Source: Candidatus Melainabacteria bacterium
Lineage (GTDB): Bacteria; Cyanobacteriota; Vampirovibrionia; Gastranaerophilales; Gastranaerophilaceae
Reading direction: 5' to 3'
Length of the DNA: 64,000 nucleotides
NCBI GenBank assembly: GCA_003258735.1
Contig: QHME01000006.1
Location: forward strand, 1-64,000
This document shows, piece after piece, positions 57,375 to 64,000 of the stretch. Both the position numbers and the translations under genes were made by a program. A model generated the notes under the pieces. It did not search any database. It was not told where the DNA came from and saw nothing but the letters and a program-made list of their open reading frames with translations. Numbering within the stretch: the first letter of the stretch is position 1; every line of letters begins with the position of its first letter.

Positions 57375-57487
57375 AATCTCTCCAACTTTATTCTAATAAT
57401 CTTAGTGTACAAAACTCAACAAAAACTCACATCATCTGATAATATTAGAATATTCGTGCTAGAATGATTTTACTTGGTGAACTTATT

Positions 57488-58762
57488 ATGAAAAAGATTT
57501 TTTTAATAATTTCAATTTTAACAATAATTACTCCAACAATAGCGTTTGCTGATGTTGTTCATATTCCGCTTGATGAAGCTGTTAATTTGGCATTAGAAAA
57601 TAATCTTGATTTAAAATCAAAAAGAAAACAGGCAGAAGAACTTAAACAAGAAATTAAAATGGCTAATGCTCTAAAAAATCCGCAATTCCAATCTAACTTT
57701 CTGATGGGGAAAGTTACAAGAGGAAATTCTAGCCAATTTGGTGCAGCTTTGCCGATTGAAATAGGTAAACGTGGAGTTAGAAAAAAAGTTGCCCAAGTTA
57801 ATTTAAAAATAACCCAAGATGAAATAAGAGCCTCTGAACATGATCTCAAAATCAAGGTTATGCGCTCATATTTTAATATCTTATATATGAAATCTATTGT
57901 GATAATTTTGCAAGAACGTGAAAAACTTTTCCACAGTATGAAAGATATTGCGGAGAAAAAATCAAAAACTTCACCAAATTACGATATTGATGTTTTGCAA
58001 AATGATATGAAATACAAAAAACAACTTGTATTTCTAAATCAAGCAAAAGCAAATCTTCTCGGAGCTCAATTTGCCCTGAACGATGCTATGAATATCAAAG
58101 ATTCAAAAATAATGTATGATACAAAAGAATCTTCATTATTTGAAAAGGATTTGGATATTTTAAATCTGAATTTGCTACCATATCAAACCATTGAAGATAC
58201 TGCGATGAAGTATAGTTACGCACTATCTATTGCAAAATCAAATATAGATAAAAGCAAAGAAGAAATTACTTTGGCTAAACATAAGCGCATACCTGATATA
58301 ACAGTAGCTGGTGGTTATGCTTACCAAACAAAACACCAAACTGGAACAGAGGCATATCCTGGAGCTTATGTTGGTGCATTTGTTGATGTCCCGATTTTAT
58401 ATACTTACGCGCCTGAAATTAAACGAGCAGAAATCAGATTGGAGCGTTCAGAATTGGACAAAGCATCTTTTGAAAATCATTTGAAGTTTGCACTAAAAGA
58501 AGATTATAACGACTTTAAATATGCAAAAGATAATATGAGTCACTATAATGTTATTTTAAAAGAATCAAATACTGTTTTTGAAAGTTATAAAAAAAGATAT
58601 GAAAAAGGGCAAGCAAGTTTACTTAACTTGATTCAGGTTGAAAATGCTTATCAAGAGACTTTGCGTGAATATATCAGTGCAGTTCAAGTGTTTTATGATG
58701 CATACCTAAACTTGATGCAAAATGTCGGACACGATATTTTGTTAAATTCAAAAGATTTGTAA
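57488..58762 (+). CDS. TolC-family outer-membrane efflux protein
   Basis: A 424-residue outer-membrane channel subunit. Signal peptide about residues 1-21 (ending IAFA-DV), then the two outer-membrane-factor repeats typical of TolC: PLDEAVNLALENNLDLKSKRKQAEELKQEIKMANA (recognisable piece LDEAVNLALENN) and a second half with AKHKRIPDITVAGGYAYQTK, FVDVPILYTYAPEIKRAEI, YEKGQASLLNLIQVENAYQETLREYISA. It would form a trimeric tunnel with an adaptor and a pump, but no RND, ABC or HlyD gene lies within this window near it. Start 57488 chosen because the hydrophobic signal begins there. Confidence 0.85.
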   Translation: MKKIFLIISILTIITPTIAFADVVHIPLDEAVNLALENNLDLKSKRKQAEELKQEIKMANALKNPQFQSNFLMGKVTRGNSSQFGAALPIEIGKRGVRKKVAQVNLKITQDEIRASEHDLKIKVMRSYFNILYMKSIVIILQEREKLFHSMKDIAEKKSKTSPNYDIDVLQNDMKYKKQLVFLNQAKANLLGAQFALNDAMNIKDSKIMYDTKESSLFEKDLDILNLNLLPYQTIEDTAMKYSYALSIAKSNIDKSKEEITLAKHKRIPDITVAGGYAYQTKHQTGTEAYPGAYVGAFVDVPILYTYAPEIKRAEIRLERSELDKASFENHLKFALKEDYNDFKYAKDNMSHYNVILKESNTVFESYKKRYEKGQASLLNLIQVENAYQETLREYISAVQVFYDAYLNLMQNVGHDILLNSKDL

Positions 58763-58780
58763 GAATGATTTATATATAAA

Positions 58781-58813
58781 AATTGGCGCGATGGATTTTC
58801 CATCGCGCCAATT
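58781..58813. terminator. bidirectional terminator
   Basis: AATTGGCGCGATGGA and TCCATCGCGCCAATT form a perfect 15-bp stem with a three-base loop, between the convergent TolC and DegT genes. A T-rich run on the minus-strand side suits the aminotransferase gene best. Confidence 0.9.
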
Positions 58814-58830
58814 AATTCTAGCTTTTTATC

Positions 58831-59955
58831 CTATACAGCAGCAGCTGATTTTGATTTTTCGATACATTCCATCAATGTTTTTGCAACTGTATCTTGTTCT
58901 TCATGAGTTAATTCAGGGAACATTGGAAGTGAAATAACCACTTCAGTGTTCTTTTCTGTGATAGGAAGAGAACCTTTGCCCATTCCTAACCACGCATTAA
59001 CTTTTTGGAAGTGAAGAGGGATTGGGTAGTACAACATAGCGCCAATACCTTTTTCTCCAAGCATTTTGTGAACTTCATCTCTGTTAGGGATTTTAACTGT
59101 ATATTGGTGGTAAACACAATATGTGTTATCCAATTCTTTTGGAGTTTGAATATCAGCACAACCTGCAAACAATTTATTGTAGTATGCTGCATGTTCTCTT
59201 CTTTGAGAGTTCCATTCGTCAATGTGTTTAGCTTTTACTCTCAAGATAGCTGCTTGAATTTCATCAAGTCTGCTATTTACACCAAGTTCATCGTTGTGAT
59301 AACGAACCATTGAACCGTGGTTTCTCAATGCGATTAATCTGTCTTTTAGTTTTTCATCATTAACTGTGCAAAGACCGCCATCACCCATTGTACCTAAGTT
59401 TTTAGTTGGATAGAAACTGTAACATCCGATATCACCGAATGTTCCAACTTTTTGACCTTTGAAAGTTGAACCGATAGCTTGGCAACAATCTTCAACAACT
59501 CTCAAATTATGTTTTTTAGCAATAGCCATAATTGATTCCATATCACATGGTTGACCATATAGGTGAACAGGAATGATAGCTTTTGTTTTAGGAGTAATAG
59601 CTGCTTCTATTTTTGCAGGGTCAATATTGAATGTATCAGGGTCAATATCAACAAATACTGGTTTAGCTCCAACCATGCCAATAGCTTCAGCTGTGGCAAC
59701 AAATGTAAATGCAGTTGTGATAACTTCATCACCAGCTCCGATATCCAAAGCTCTCAATGCAATATGTAATGCATCAGTACCAGAGTTCAATGCAACTGTA
59801 TATTTGCATCCGATATATTCTGCAAGTTCGCTTTCTAATGCTTTTACGTTTGGTCCAAGAATATAGCAACCTGACCTCATAACTTCACATACAGCTTTTT
59901 CAGCTTCTGCGCCAATTTGTGCATATTGACGTTTTGAATCAAAAATAGGAATCAT
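58831..59955 (-). CDS. DegT/DnrJ/EryC1/StrS-family PLP aminotransferase
   Basis: A 374-residue sugar aminotransferase of the DegT family. It transfers an amino group from glutamate to a nucleotide-linked keto sugar. The PLP lysine is K185 in SFYPTKNLGTMGDGG. Other signatures are ALNSGTDALHIALRAL, GDEVITTAFTFVATAEAI, VEDCCQAIGSTFKG and NSRLDEIQAAIL. Products of such enzymes go into lipopolysaccharide, glycans or flagellin sugars; no partner sugar genes are adjacent, so the exact sugar is open. ATG with AAAGGAGAGA upstream; its terminator is the hairpin at 58781. Confidence 0.9.
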   Translation of the reverse strand: MIPIFDSKRQYAQIGAEAEKAVCEVMRSGCYILGPNVKALESELAEYIGCKYTVALNSGTDALHIALRALDIGAGDEVITTAFTFVATAEAIGMVGAKPVFVDIDPDTFNIDPAKIEAAITPKTKAIIPVHLYGQPCDMESIMAIAKKHNLRVVEDCCQAIGSTFKGQKVGTFGDIGCYSFYPTKNLGTMGDGGLCTVNDEKLKDRLIALRNHGSMVRYHNDELGVNSRLDEIQAAILRVKAKHIDEWNSQRREHAAYYNKLFAGCADIQTPKELDNTYCVYHQYTVKIPNRDEVHKMLGEKGIGAMLYYPIPLHFQKVNAWLGMGKGSLPITEKNTEVVISLPMFPELTHEEQDTVAKTLMECIEKSKSAAAV

Positions 59956-60061
59956 GTTTCTCTCCTTTGTTTATCTGTCAAATTTTTACCTATGAAATGA
60001 TTATACCATAGGTTTTTGGGTATTAATATAAAATTTATATTAATAATATTTTGTTTGTTTA

Positions 60062-60745
60062 CTATTTCTTTCTAAAAATTATTGCCCCAGGAACAATAAA
60101 TGCCATATCAATTGATTTTTCTAAGGCTTGAATGTGTGGTGGTAATTGGTTGAAAAATGGACGATAATTTACTTGATTTCGGTTTTCGGAAACTCTCAAA
60201 ATTTTCATTCTATCCATTGCATAATCCCAAAATACTTGAGCATCAAGAACTTTTGGCGGATAATTTGGATAAGCTCCAAGTGCTCCGCATTCAAGGTCTT
60301 CAATTATATAAAATCCACCTGAATTTACCATCGGAAATAGCATTTCAAATGTGCGTCTTTGGTCGCCCCATGCATGAGAGCAATCATCAATGATGCACAT
60401 AATGTTTTCATTAAATTTGCTCAATTTTTGAGGAAGGTCATCTGCGACAGCATCAGAACAGACAAAAGAAATTCGTTCTTCTTCCAGTCTTGCTAATTTT
60501 TCATCTAAATCAACACCTATTATGTGTGCTTTTGCATAATATTCTTTCCACATCTTTAAAGATGCTCCGGTATAACAGCCAAGTTCAATGATTGTAAATG
60601 TTTCATCAAGTAAAGTAGATAAAAACAATTCATAATGTCTTAAATAATCGTGACCTTTTGTCAGATTGCCACGTCTCGTGTACTGAGATGCCTTATCTGT
60701 GTTGTATTTTTGACCTAACTTGTCCAAAACTCCAAACTTGACCAT
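60062..60745 (-). CDS. SAM-dependent methyltransferase (Methyltransf_24-like)
   Basis: A 227-residue class I methyltransferase. VLDKLGQKYNTDKASQY and HDYLRHYELFLS precede the SAM motif TIIELGCYTGASLKMWKEYY, then IIGVDLDEK, FVCSDAVADDL, and IIDDCSHAWGDQRRTFEMLFPMV with YIIEDLECG. This resembles the family containing macrolide sugar O-methyltransferases and other 'YNTDK' proteins that act on surface sugars. Start 60745 with AAGGAGA before it, 20 codons inside the longest frame. Next to the DegT sugar aminotransferase on the same strand, which supports a role in surface glycan modification. Confidence 0.75.
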   Translation of the reverse strand: MVKFGVLDKLGQKYNTDKASQYTRRGNLTKGHDYLRHYELFLSTLLDETFTIIELGCYTGASLKMWKEYYAKAHIIGVDLDEKLARLEEERISFVCSDAVADDLPQKLSKFNENIMCIIDDCSHAWGDQRRTFEMLFPMVNSGGFYIIEDLECGALGAYPNYPPKVLDAQVFWDYAMDRMKILRVSENRNQVNYRPFFNQLPPHIQALEKSIDMAFIVPGAIIFRKK

Positions 60746-60834
60746 TTTATTTCTCCTTAATTTTCCTATGTAAAAATTATATGACAAAACCCTTATGCAT
60801 AGCAAATTTATTTTTTAGGATTTTTATAAAGGCT

Positions 60835-61983
60835 ATGAGTGAGAAGTATTTTTTAATTTCTAAACTGACAAGAGTTCCTTTTGTCAAATATAAAGGCAAT
60901 GCTGTTGTGCTTTCAGAAAAGCTCCCAACGACTTATGATGAGGTTGTAGTTGGTTTAAAAGACAACAAACAAAATATTCGTACAATTACGACTTTTAGAG
61001 ATGAAACAGGGCAAATTGTTGAACGCTCATTTGATTATTATGGTAAACAATTGAGGCATCGGATTTATTCAATGCGAGATTCTGTGATTGGGGAAAAAGA
61101 ATGGGTTGATTCTAAAAAAATTCAAGAATTAACTATTGCAAAAAGAACTCTGAAAACTATCTATTTAGAAATAAAAGATAAACTTAGAGAGATGCATTTG
61201 CTGACATATCTATGGGATGAAAAAAATACGCGAGTAAATCACCTTGCAAAAGATTTACAAACCGGCAGAAAAATATTATCAAGTGTATTTATTAACCATG
61301 TTAAAAATGAACATAAATTCATTGAATATCCTTCTGTATCAGGTAAGTACAAGCCAAAAGTGTTATCATTCAAGGTTAATAAAAATACTTTAGAGGTTAA
61401 AAAAGGCTCAATCACTGCTCAAAATATAAAAGCTCCAATCGGTGACGAGTATCTTGGTGTCAGAGCTTATGATATGGAAGATGCAAGAGTTCCAATTGCA
61501 AAATATTTTATTCATAAGCGTAAGCTTGATGATGCTGAATTGGTCTTGAACAATAATTATGTGCCTAGTGCGAAAGAAAAAGATATTATTGCATTTTATT
61601 CGGATGAAAATGGGTCAATAAATTTCAACAGAGAATATAAACATAAATCTAAAAAGGATATCATAAATACATGTGCGCATGAAGTTGAGCATGCTTGGCA
61701 ATGGTATTTGCATGCGATACAAACCGGTGGAGAGACTGCTTATACTCATAGAATATACTTGAAAAACGATTATTTGAAAGATGGTGAAATGATTCTTGAG
61801 GCAAGCCGTTATACTGATGCAATAGATAAATATGTAACATGTATGGAAAATGTTGAAGAATATAGAAAGAGTTTGTTAGAGGTTAAAGCAAGACATAAAG
61901 GAAAGTTGGAAGAAGAAAATTATAAACGTCAAGGACATTATCTTCGCAGTGCCTTTCGTCATATTCCTCAAGAATTTTTGTAG
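60835..61983 (+). CDS. hypothetical protein with HEXXH motif
   Basis: A 382-residue protein with a putative zinc-protease motif: NTCAHEVEHAWQWYLHAIQ (HEVEH near residue 282), placed in a likely helix. The N-terminal third has YD-like strands (TTFRDETGQIVERSFDYYGKQLRHRIYSM) as in the secreted protein at 56340. No signal peptide is obvious. The start is uncertain: ATG 60835 has AAAGG nearby, and a longer frame starts at 60781. No family assignment; could be a protease with a substrate-binding beta region, or a zinc site without activity. Confidence 0.6.
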   Translation: MSEKYFLISKLTRVPFVKYKGNAVVLSEKLPTTYDEVVVGLKDNKQNIRTITTFRDETGQIVERSFDYYGKQLRHRIYSMRDSVIGEKEWVDSKKIQELTIAKRTLKTIYLEIKDKLREMHLLTYLWDEKNTRVNHLAKDLQTGRKILSSVFINHVKNEHKFIEYPSVSGKYKPKVLSFKVNKNTLEVKKGSITAQNIKAPIGDEYLGVRAYDMEDARVPIAKYFIHKRKLDDAELVLNNNYVPSAKEKDIIAFYSDENGSINFNREYKHKSKKDIINTCAHEVEHAWQWYLHAIQTGGETAYTHRIYLKNDYLKDGEMILEASRYTDAIDKYVTCMENVEEYRKSLLEVKARHKGKLEEENYKRQGHYLRSAFRHIPQEFL

Positions 61984-62043
61984 ATAGTTTTGTTTCTGTA
62001 AAACATTTTTATAGTTTGTCGTAATATTAAAGTTTTTAAGCAT

Positions 62044-62070
62044 AAAAAAAACCACTCAACAAGTGAGTGG
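62044..62070 (-). terminator. terminator of the second XRE gene
   Basis: CCACTCA (62052-62058) and TGAGTGG (62064-62070) with loop ACAAG; on the minus strand it continues into seven T. It may also stop the plus-strand gene ending at 61983. Confidence 0.7.
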
Positions 62071-62124
62071 GTCGTTTTCTGCATCCTAATGGTCTCTTTT
62101 AGTGTTTATTATTTAGGAGTTTAT

Positions 62125-62187
62125 ATGTTTTTGGGGTTAATGAACTATTTATATTTAGTGTTTCGACTACACTTAAATCTTATGTAA
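62125..62187 (+). CDS. possible 20-residue hydrophobic peptide
   Basis: A 20-codon frame with ATG preceded by TTTAGGAGT (good ribosome site), coding a mostly hydrophobic peptide (MFLGLMNYLYLVF...). Membrane peptides of this size occur as toxins or leader peptides, but a chance frame in AT-rich DNA is just as likely. It sits in the otherwise gene-free stretch 61984-62329, which shows only the terminator at 62044 and a GTGTA/TACAC inverted pair near 62265. Confidence 0.2.
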   Translation: MFLGLMNYLYLVFRLHLNLM

Positions 62188-62329
62188 TTATTATGGCACA
62201 AGATAATTTTTATGTCAACACAATCTTTTTATAATTAATTTCATATTCCGAAAATGCAGATATAGTGTATATTTTACACTTTACAAAACTTAATAATTGA
62301 ATATTTAAAGGGTGAATTTGAAAGTTTTT

Positions 62330-62551
62330 TTAGAATTTGCAGTTTAAAATTTCTTCAATTTTAACATTTAAAGCCTTCGCTATTGAATATAAAGTTTTGA
62401 TTTTTACATTATTTAATCCGCGCTCCAATGTACTGATTGAATTTAGGTTCAAATTTGCACGAAAAGCCAACTCTTCTTGCGAAATTCCTTCTTTTTGGCG
62501 TAGATATCTGACACTTTGCCCTATTTTGAATAGTAATTCATCCTTCATCAC
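62330..62551 (-). CDS. XRE-family HTH transcriptional regulator
   Basis: A 73-residue protein that is a bare Cro/C1 helix-turn-helix (GQSVRYLRQKEGISQEELAFRANLNLNSISTLERGLNNVKIKTLYSIAKALNVKIEEIL in pieces). It is divergent from the pilin-like gene at 62650 with 98 bp between them, repeating the arrangement seen at 2493-3616. No Shine-Dalgarno site; TATACAAT lies about eight bases before the tandem ATGs, again suggesting a nearly leaderless transcript. A hairpin terminator lies some 260 bp after the stop. Confidence 0.85.
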   Translation of the reverse strand: MMKDELLFKIGQSVRYLRQKEGISQEELAFRANLNLNSISTLERGLNNVKIKTLYSIAKALNVKIEEILNCKF

Positions 62552-62649
62552 TCAATTGTATATTCTTGACATTATCAAATCTAACTATTATAGTATTAAT
62601 ATTCATAGCAAACTATTAAAAATATATCTAAAATAGTAAGGATAAAATA

Positions 62650-63354
62650 ATGTCAAAATTAAAATCAGGTTTTACTTTAGCAGAAGTATTAATTACCCTT
62701 GGAATTATAGGAGTCGTTGCAGCAATGACTATCCCAACTATTATGCAAAAGATAACGAAAAGAAAGTTAGAAACTCAAATAAAAGCTGCATATTCAACAA
62801 TTGCACAAACTATGCGTTCAGTTGAAGCTGATGATTCTGGTTTTGATATGAAAATTGCGACAGACGAAGGTCAAGATTCTACAAACAATTGGTTTAAGTC
62901 ATACATTTTGCCGTATCTTAAAACTGAAAATGTTTGTTATAATAAACCTGGTTGTTGGCACAAAAAGGGTACAGTAAAGGATTTGCAAGGTAATCCGTCA
63001 CCTTGGGACTATGACGCAGGTTTAGGTAATTACATTGTTACATTTATCACAGCGAAGGGTACATATTTTAATATAGATGGGATGAGCGTTTATCGTATGA
63101 ATACTTTGTTTGGAATAAAAACAGATAGTATTGGATTGGTGTTTTATTTTGATGCTAATGGGGATAGAAAACCAAATGTCATAGGTAAAGATGTTTATGT
63201 AATGGCATATACTGATAAAGGCTTAGTTCCAGCAGGTGCAGATAAAACTCCTGAAGAAGTAGAACAAAATTGTTTTAACGGTAATGGTTACTGGTGTTTG
63301 GCTTATTTGAAAAACAACGGTTGGGAAATTTCTGATAAAGTTTGGAAAAGATAA
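62650..63354 (+). CDS. type IV pilin-like / pseudopilin protein
   Basis: A 234-residue exported protein with prepilin signal: short basic leader MSKLKSG, cleavage before FTLAEVLITLGIIGVVAAMTIPT (residues 8 onward), ending in IMQKITKRKLETQIKAAYS. The C-terminal domain has cysteines in pairs (ENVCYNKPGCWHKK, EQNCFNGNGYWCLAY) and YFDANGDRKPNVIGKDVYVM, which parallels the first pilin-like gene. Only one leader motif is present here. Probably a minor pilin or secretion pseudopilin. AAGGATA before the ATG. It shares the promoter region with the divergent XRE gene. Confidence 0.88.
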   Translation: MSKLKSGFTLAEVLITLGIIGVVAAMTIPTIMQKITKRKLETQIKAAYSTIAQTMRSVEADDSGFDMKIATDEGQDSTNNWFKSYILPYLKTENVCYNKPGCWHKKGTVKDLQGNPSPWDYDAGLGNYIVTFITAKGTYFNIDGMSVYRMNTLFGIKTDSIGLVFYFDANGDRKPNVIGKDVYVMAYTDKGLVPAGADKTPEEVEQNCFNGNGYWCLAYLKNNGWEISDKVWKR

Positions 63355-63453
63355 TTTATGTTAAATTATGTAACGAAACTTTTTTGATAAAACGCAATTA
63401 TTTATTGTTTATATCCTTTATATATATAAGAGCAGAGCATAAAGGATTATTCT

Positions 63454-63801
63454 ATGAGCGGTTATGAAAGTCAAAATACATTAGCAGTAAACAATATTGG
63501 TGCATCTAGTGGTACTTATCAAAAAATTGATTTGGGTATTAAACCTACAGATGAAGAAAAACGTAATCTTGTTAGTGATACTTTTGGGTATATAAAGAAT
63601 TCTGCTGATGCCATTTGGGCAGGAATAGGTTTAGCTTTCAGTGTTACAAAAAATTGTCAGATGTTGGAAAACGATCCAAATTCGTCATTTATTATAGATA
63701 ACAAAAAATATGTTCCGCATACACCTGTAGGGAATTTGCATCCATATAACGAGGATGGATGTCCTTCAAGTGGATGTTATACAATGCACACATTAGCTTA
63801 A
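63454..63801 (+). CDS. hypothetical protein
   Basis: A 115-residue protein beginning MSGYESQNTLAVNNIG, with no signal peptide or membrane segment. The C-terminal third has CQMLENDPN and GCPSSGCYTMHTLA, three cysteines in all. The family is unknown to me. ATG preceded by AAAGGAT. A further gene begins 27 bp after its stop, so they may form an operon downstream of the pilin-like gene. Confidence 0.55.
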   Translation: MSGYESQNTLAVNNIGASSGTYQKIDLGIKPTDEEKRNLVSDTFGYIKNSADAIWAGIGLAFSVTKNCQMLENDPNSSFIIDNKKYVPHTPVGNLHPYNEDGCPSSGCYTMHTLA

Positions 63802-63828
63802 ATTTTACAGAGGAGATAATTTCAGACA

Positions 63829-64000
63829 ATGCAACAAATCGGTGGTATACAACTTAATCCAAAACCAGGAACGGACTTTAATAGTCAATATAATGTCCCT
63901 GATACCGGTTTGACTAACAATACTACATTGTCAAATAATCCTTTATATAATCTTTTGCAAGTTATTTTTCAGAATACAAAAACTGATGAAATTGCTCATC
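63829..64000 (+). CDS. hypothetical protein, N-terminal part (3' truncated by window)
   Basis: An open frame from ATG 63829 runs off the right edge (57 codons visible). It begins MQQIGGIQLNPKPGTDF and is Asn/Thr/Leu-rich, then YNLLQVIFQNTKTDEIAH. GAGGAG lies 13 bases upstream, a little far. No family can be assigned from this fragment. Confidence 0.5.
   Translation, partial: MQQIGGIQLNPKPGTDFNSQYNVPDTGLTNNTTLSNNPLYNLLQVIFQNTKTDEIAH

Noticed and set aside
62330..62551. Toxin-antitoxin reading of the small XRE genes
   Set aside because: No toxin-sized neighbour on the same strand exists at either XRE gene; the neighbour is a divergent pilin-like gene in both cases.

Overview
The window is AT-rich, compact bacterial DNA in the standard code. 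It most likely comes from an uncultured gut member of Gastranaerophilales (class Vampirovibrionia, formerly Melainabacteria, the non-photosynthetic sister group of Cyanobacteria). This placement is inference. It rests on pilin-like proteins with the FTLAEVLITLG...VAAMTIPT leader, the family beginning MGISASQARLLT, many short-lineage proteins with an N-terminal motif around SFG/SFS, TolC and autotransporter-type outer-membrane proteins, an MEP-pathway isoprenoid gene pair and a fermentative gene set. No rRNA, CRISPR array or transposase gene was seen.

Layout. 1-3.9 kb: a partial Tyr/Pro-rich protein, a membrane protein, an iron-dependent alcohol dehydrogenase, then an XRE regulator/pilin-like divergent pair lying between two 89-bp direct repeats. 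3.9-18.3 kb: housekeeping genes (dicarboxylate/cation symporter, ileS, dnaB, CDF transporter, GCS2-type glutamate-cysteine ligase, rsmA, ispE, dxr, a sensor kinase). 18.4-28.7 kb: a compact podovirus-like morphogenesis module with a LuxR-type HTH, amidase, nozzle, capsid, scaffold, adaptor, terminase small subunit, GNAT, portal and terminase large subunit. It has no integrase, replication or tailspike gene and its order is almost the reverse of classical podoviruses. Three tandem four-helix membrane paralogues follow on the other strand. 30-37.8 kb: CNNM/CorC protein, lineage-specific proteins, a 58-aa small protein, NAD-type isocitrate dehydrogenase, a TPR protein and a BI-1 protein.

37.9-45.9 kb: tRNA-Asn, then a divergently organised succinate/4-hydroxybutyrate locus. 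One arm holds a Cat1-type CoA transferase, a cytosolic sensor kinase, an AttM/BlcC-family lactonase and a CitB-type response regulator. The other arm holds CoA-acylating succinate semialdehyde dehydrogenase, 4-hydroxybutyrate dehydrogenase and a PQ-loop-like membrane protein. The two enzyme sets complete succinate -> succinyl-CoA -> succinate semialdehyde -> 4-hydroxybutyrate, and the lactonase would connect gamma-butyrolactone. The whole locus is bracketed by a pair of diverged, structured repeats of about 170 bp.

46-64 kb: an 1845-aa autotransporter-like surface protein, tRNA-Gln with a duplicated 3' end 166 bp downstream, secreted four-cysteine paralogues, an alpha/beta hydrolase, an orphan TolC-family protein, a DegT aminotransferase, a methyltransferase, an HEXXH protein, and a second XRE/pilin-like divergent pair at the right edge.
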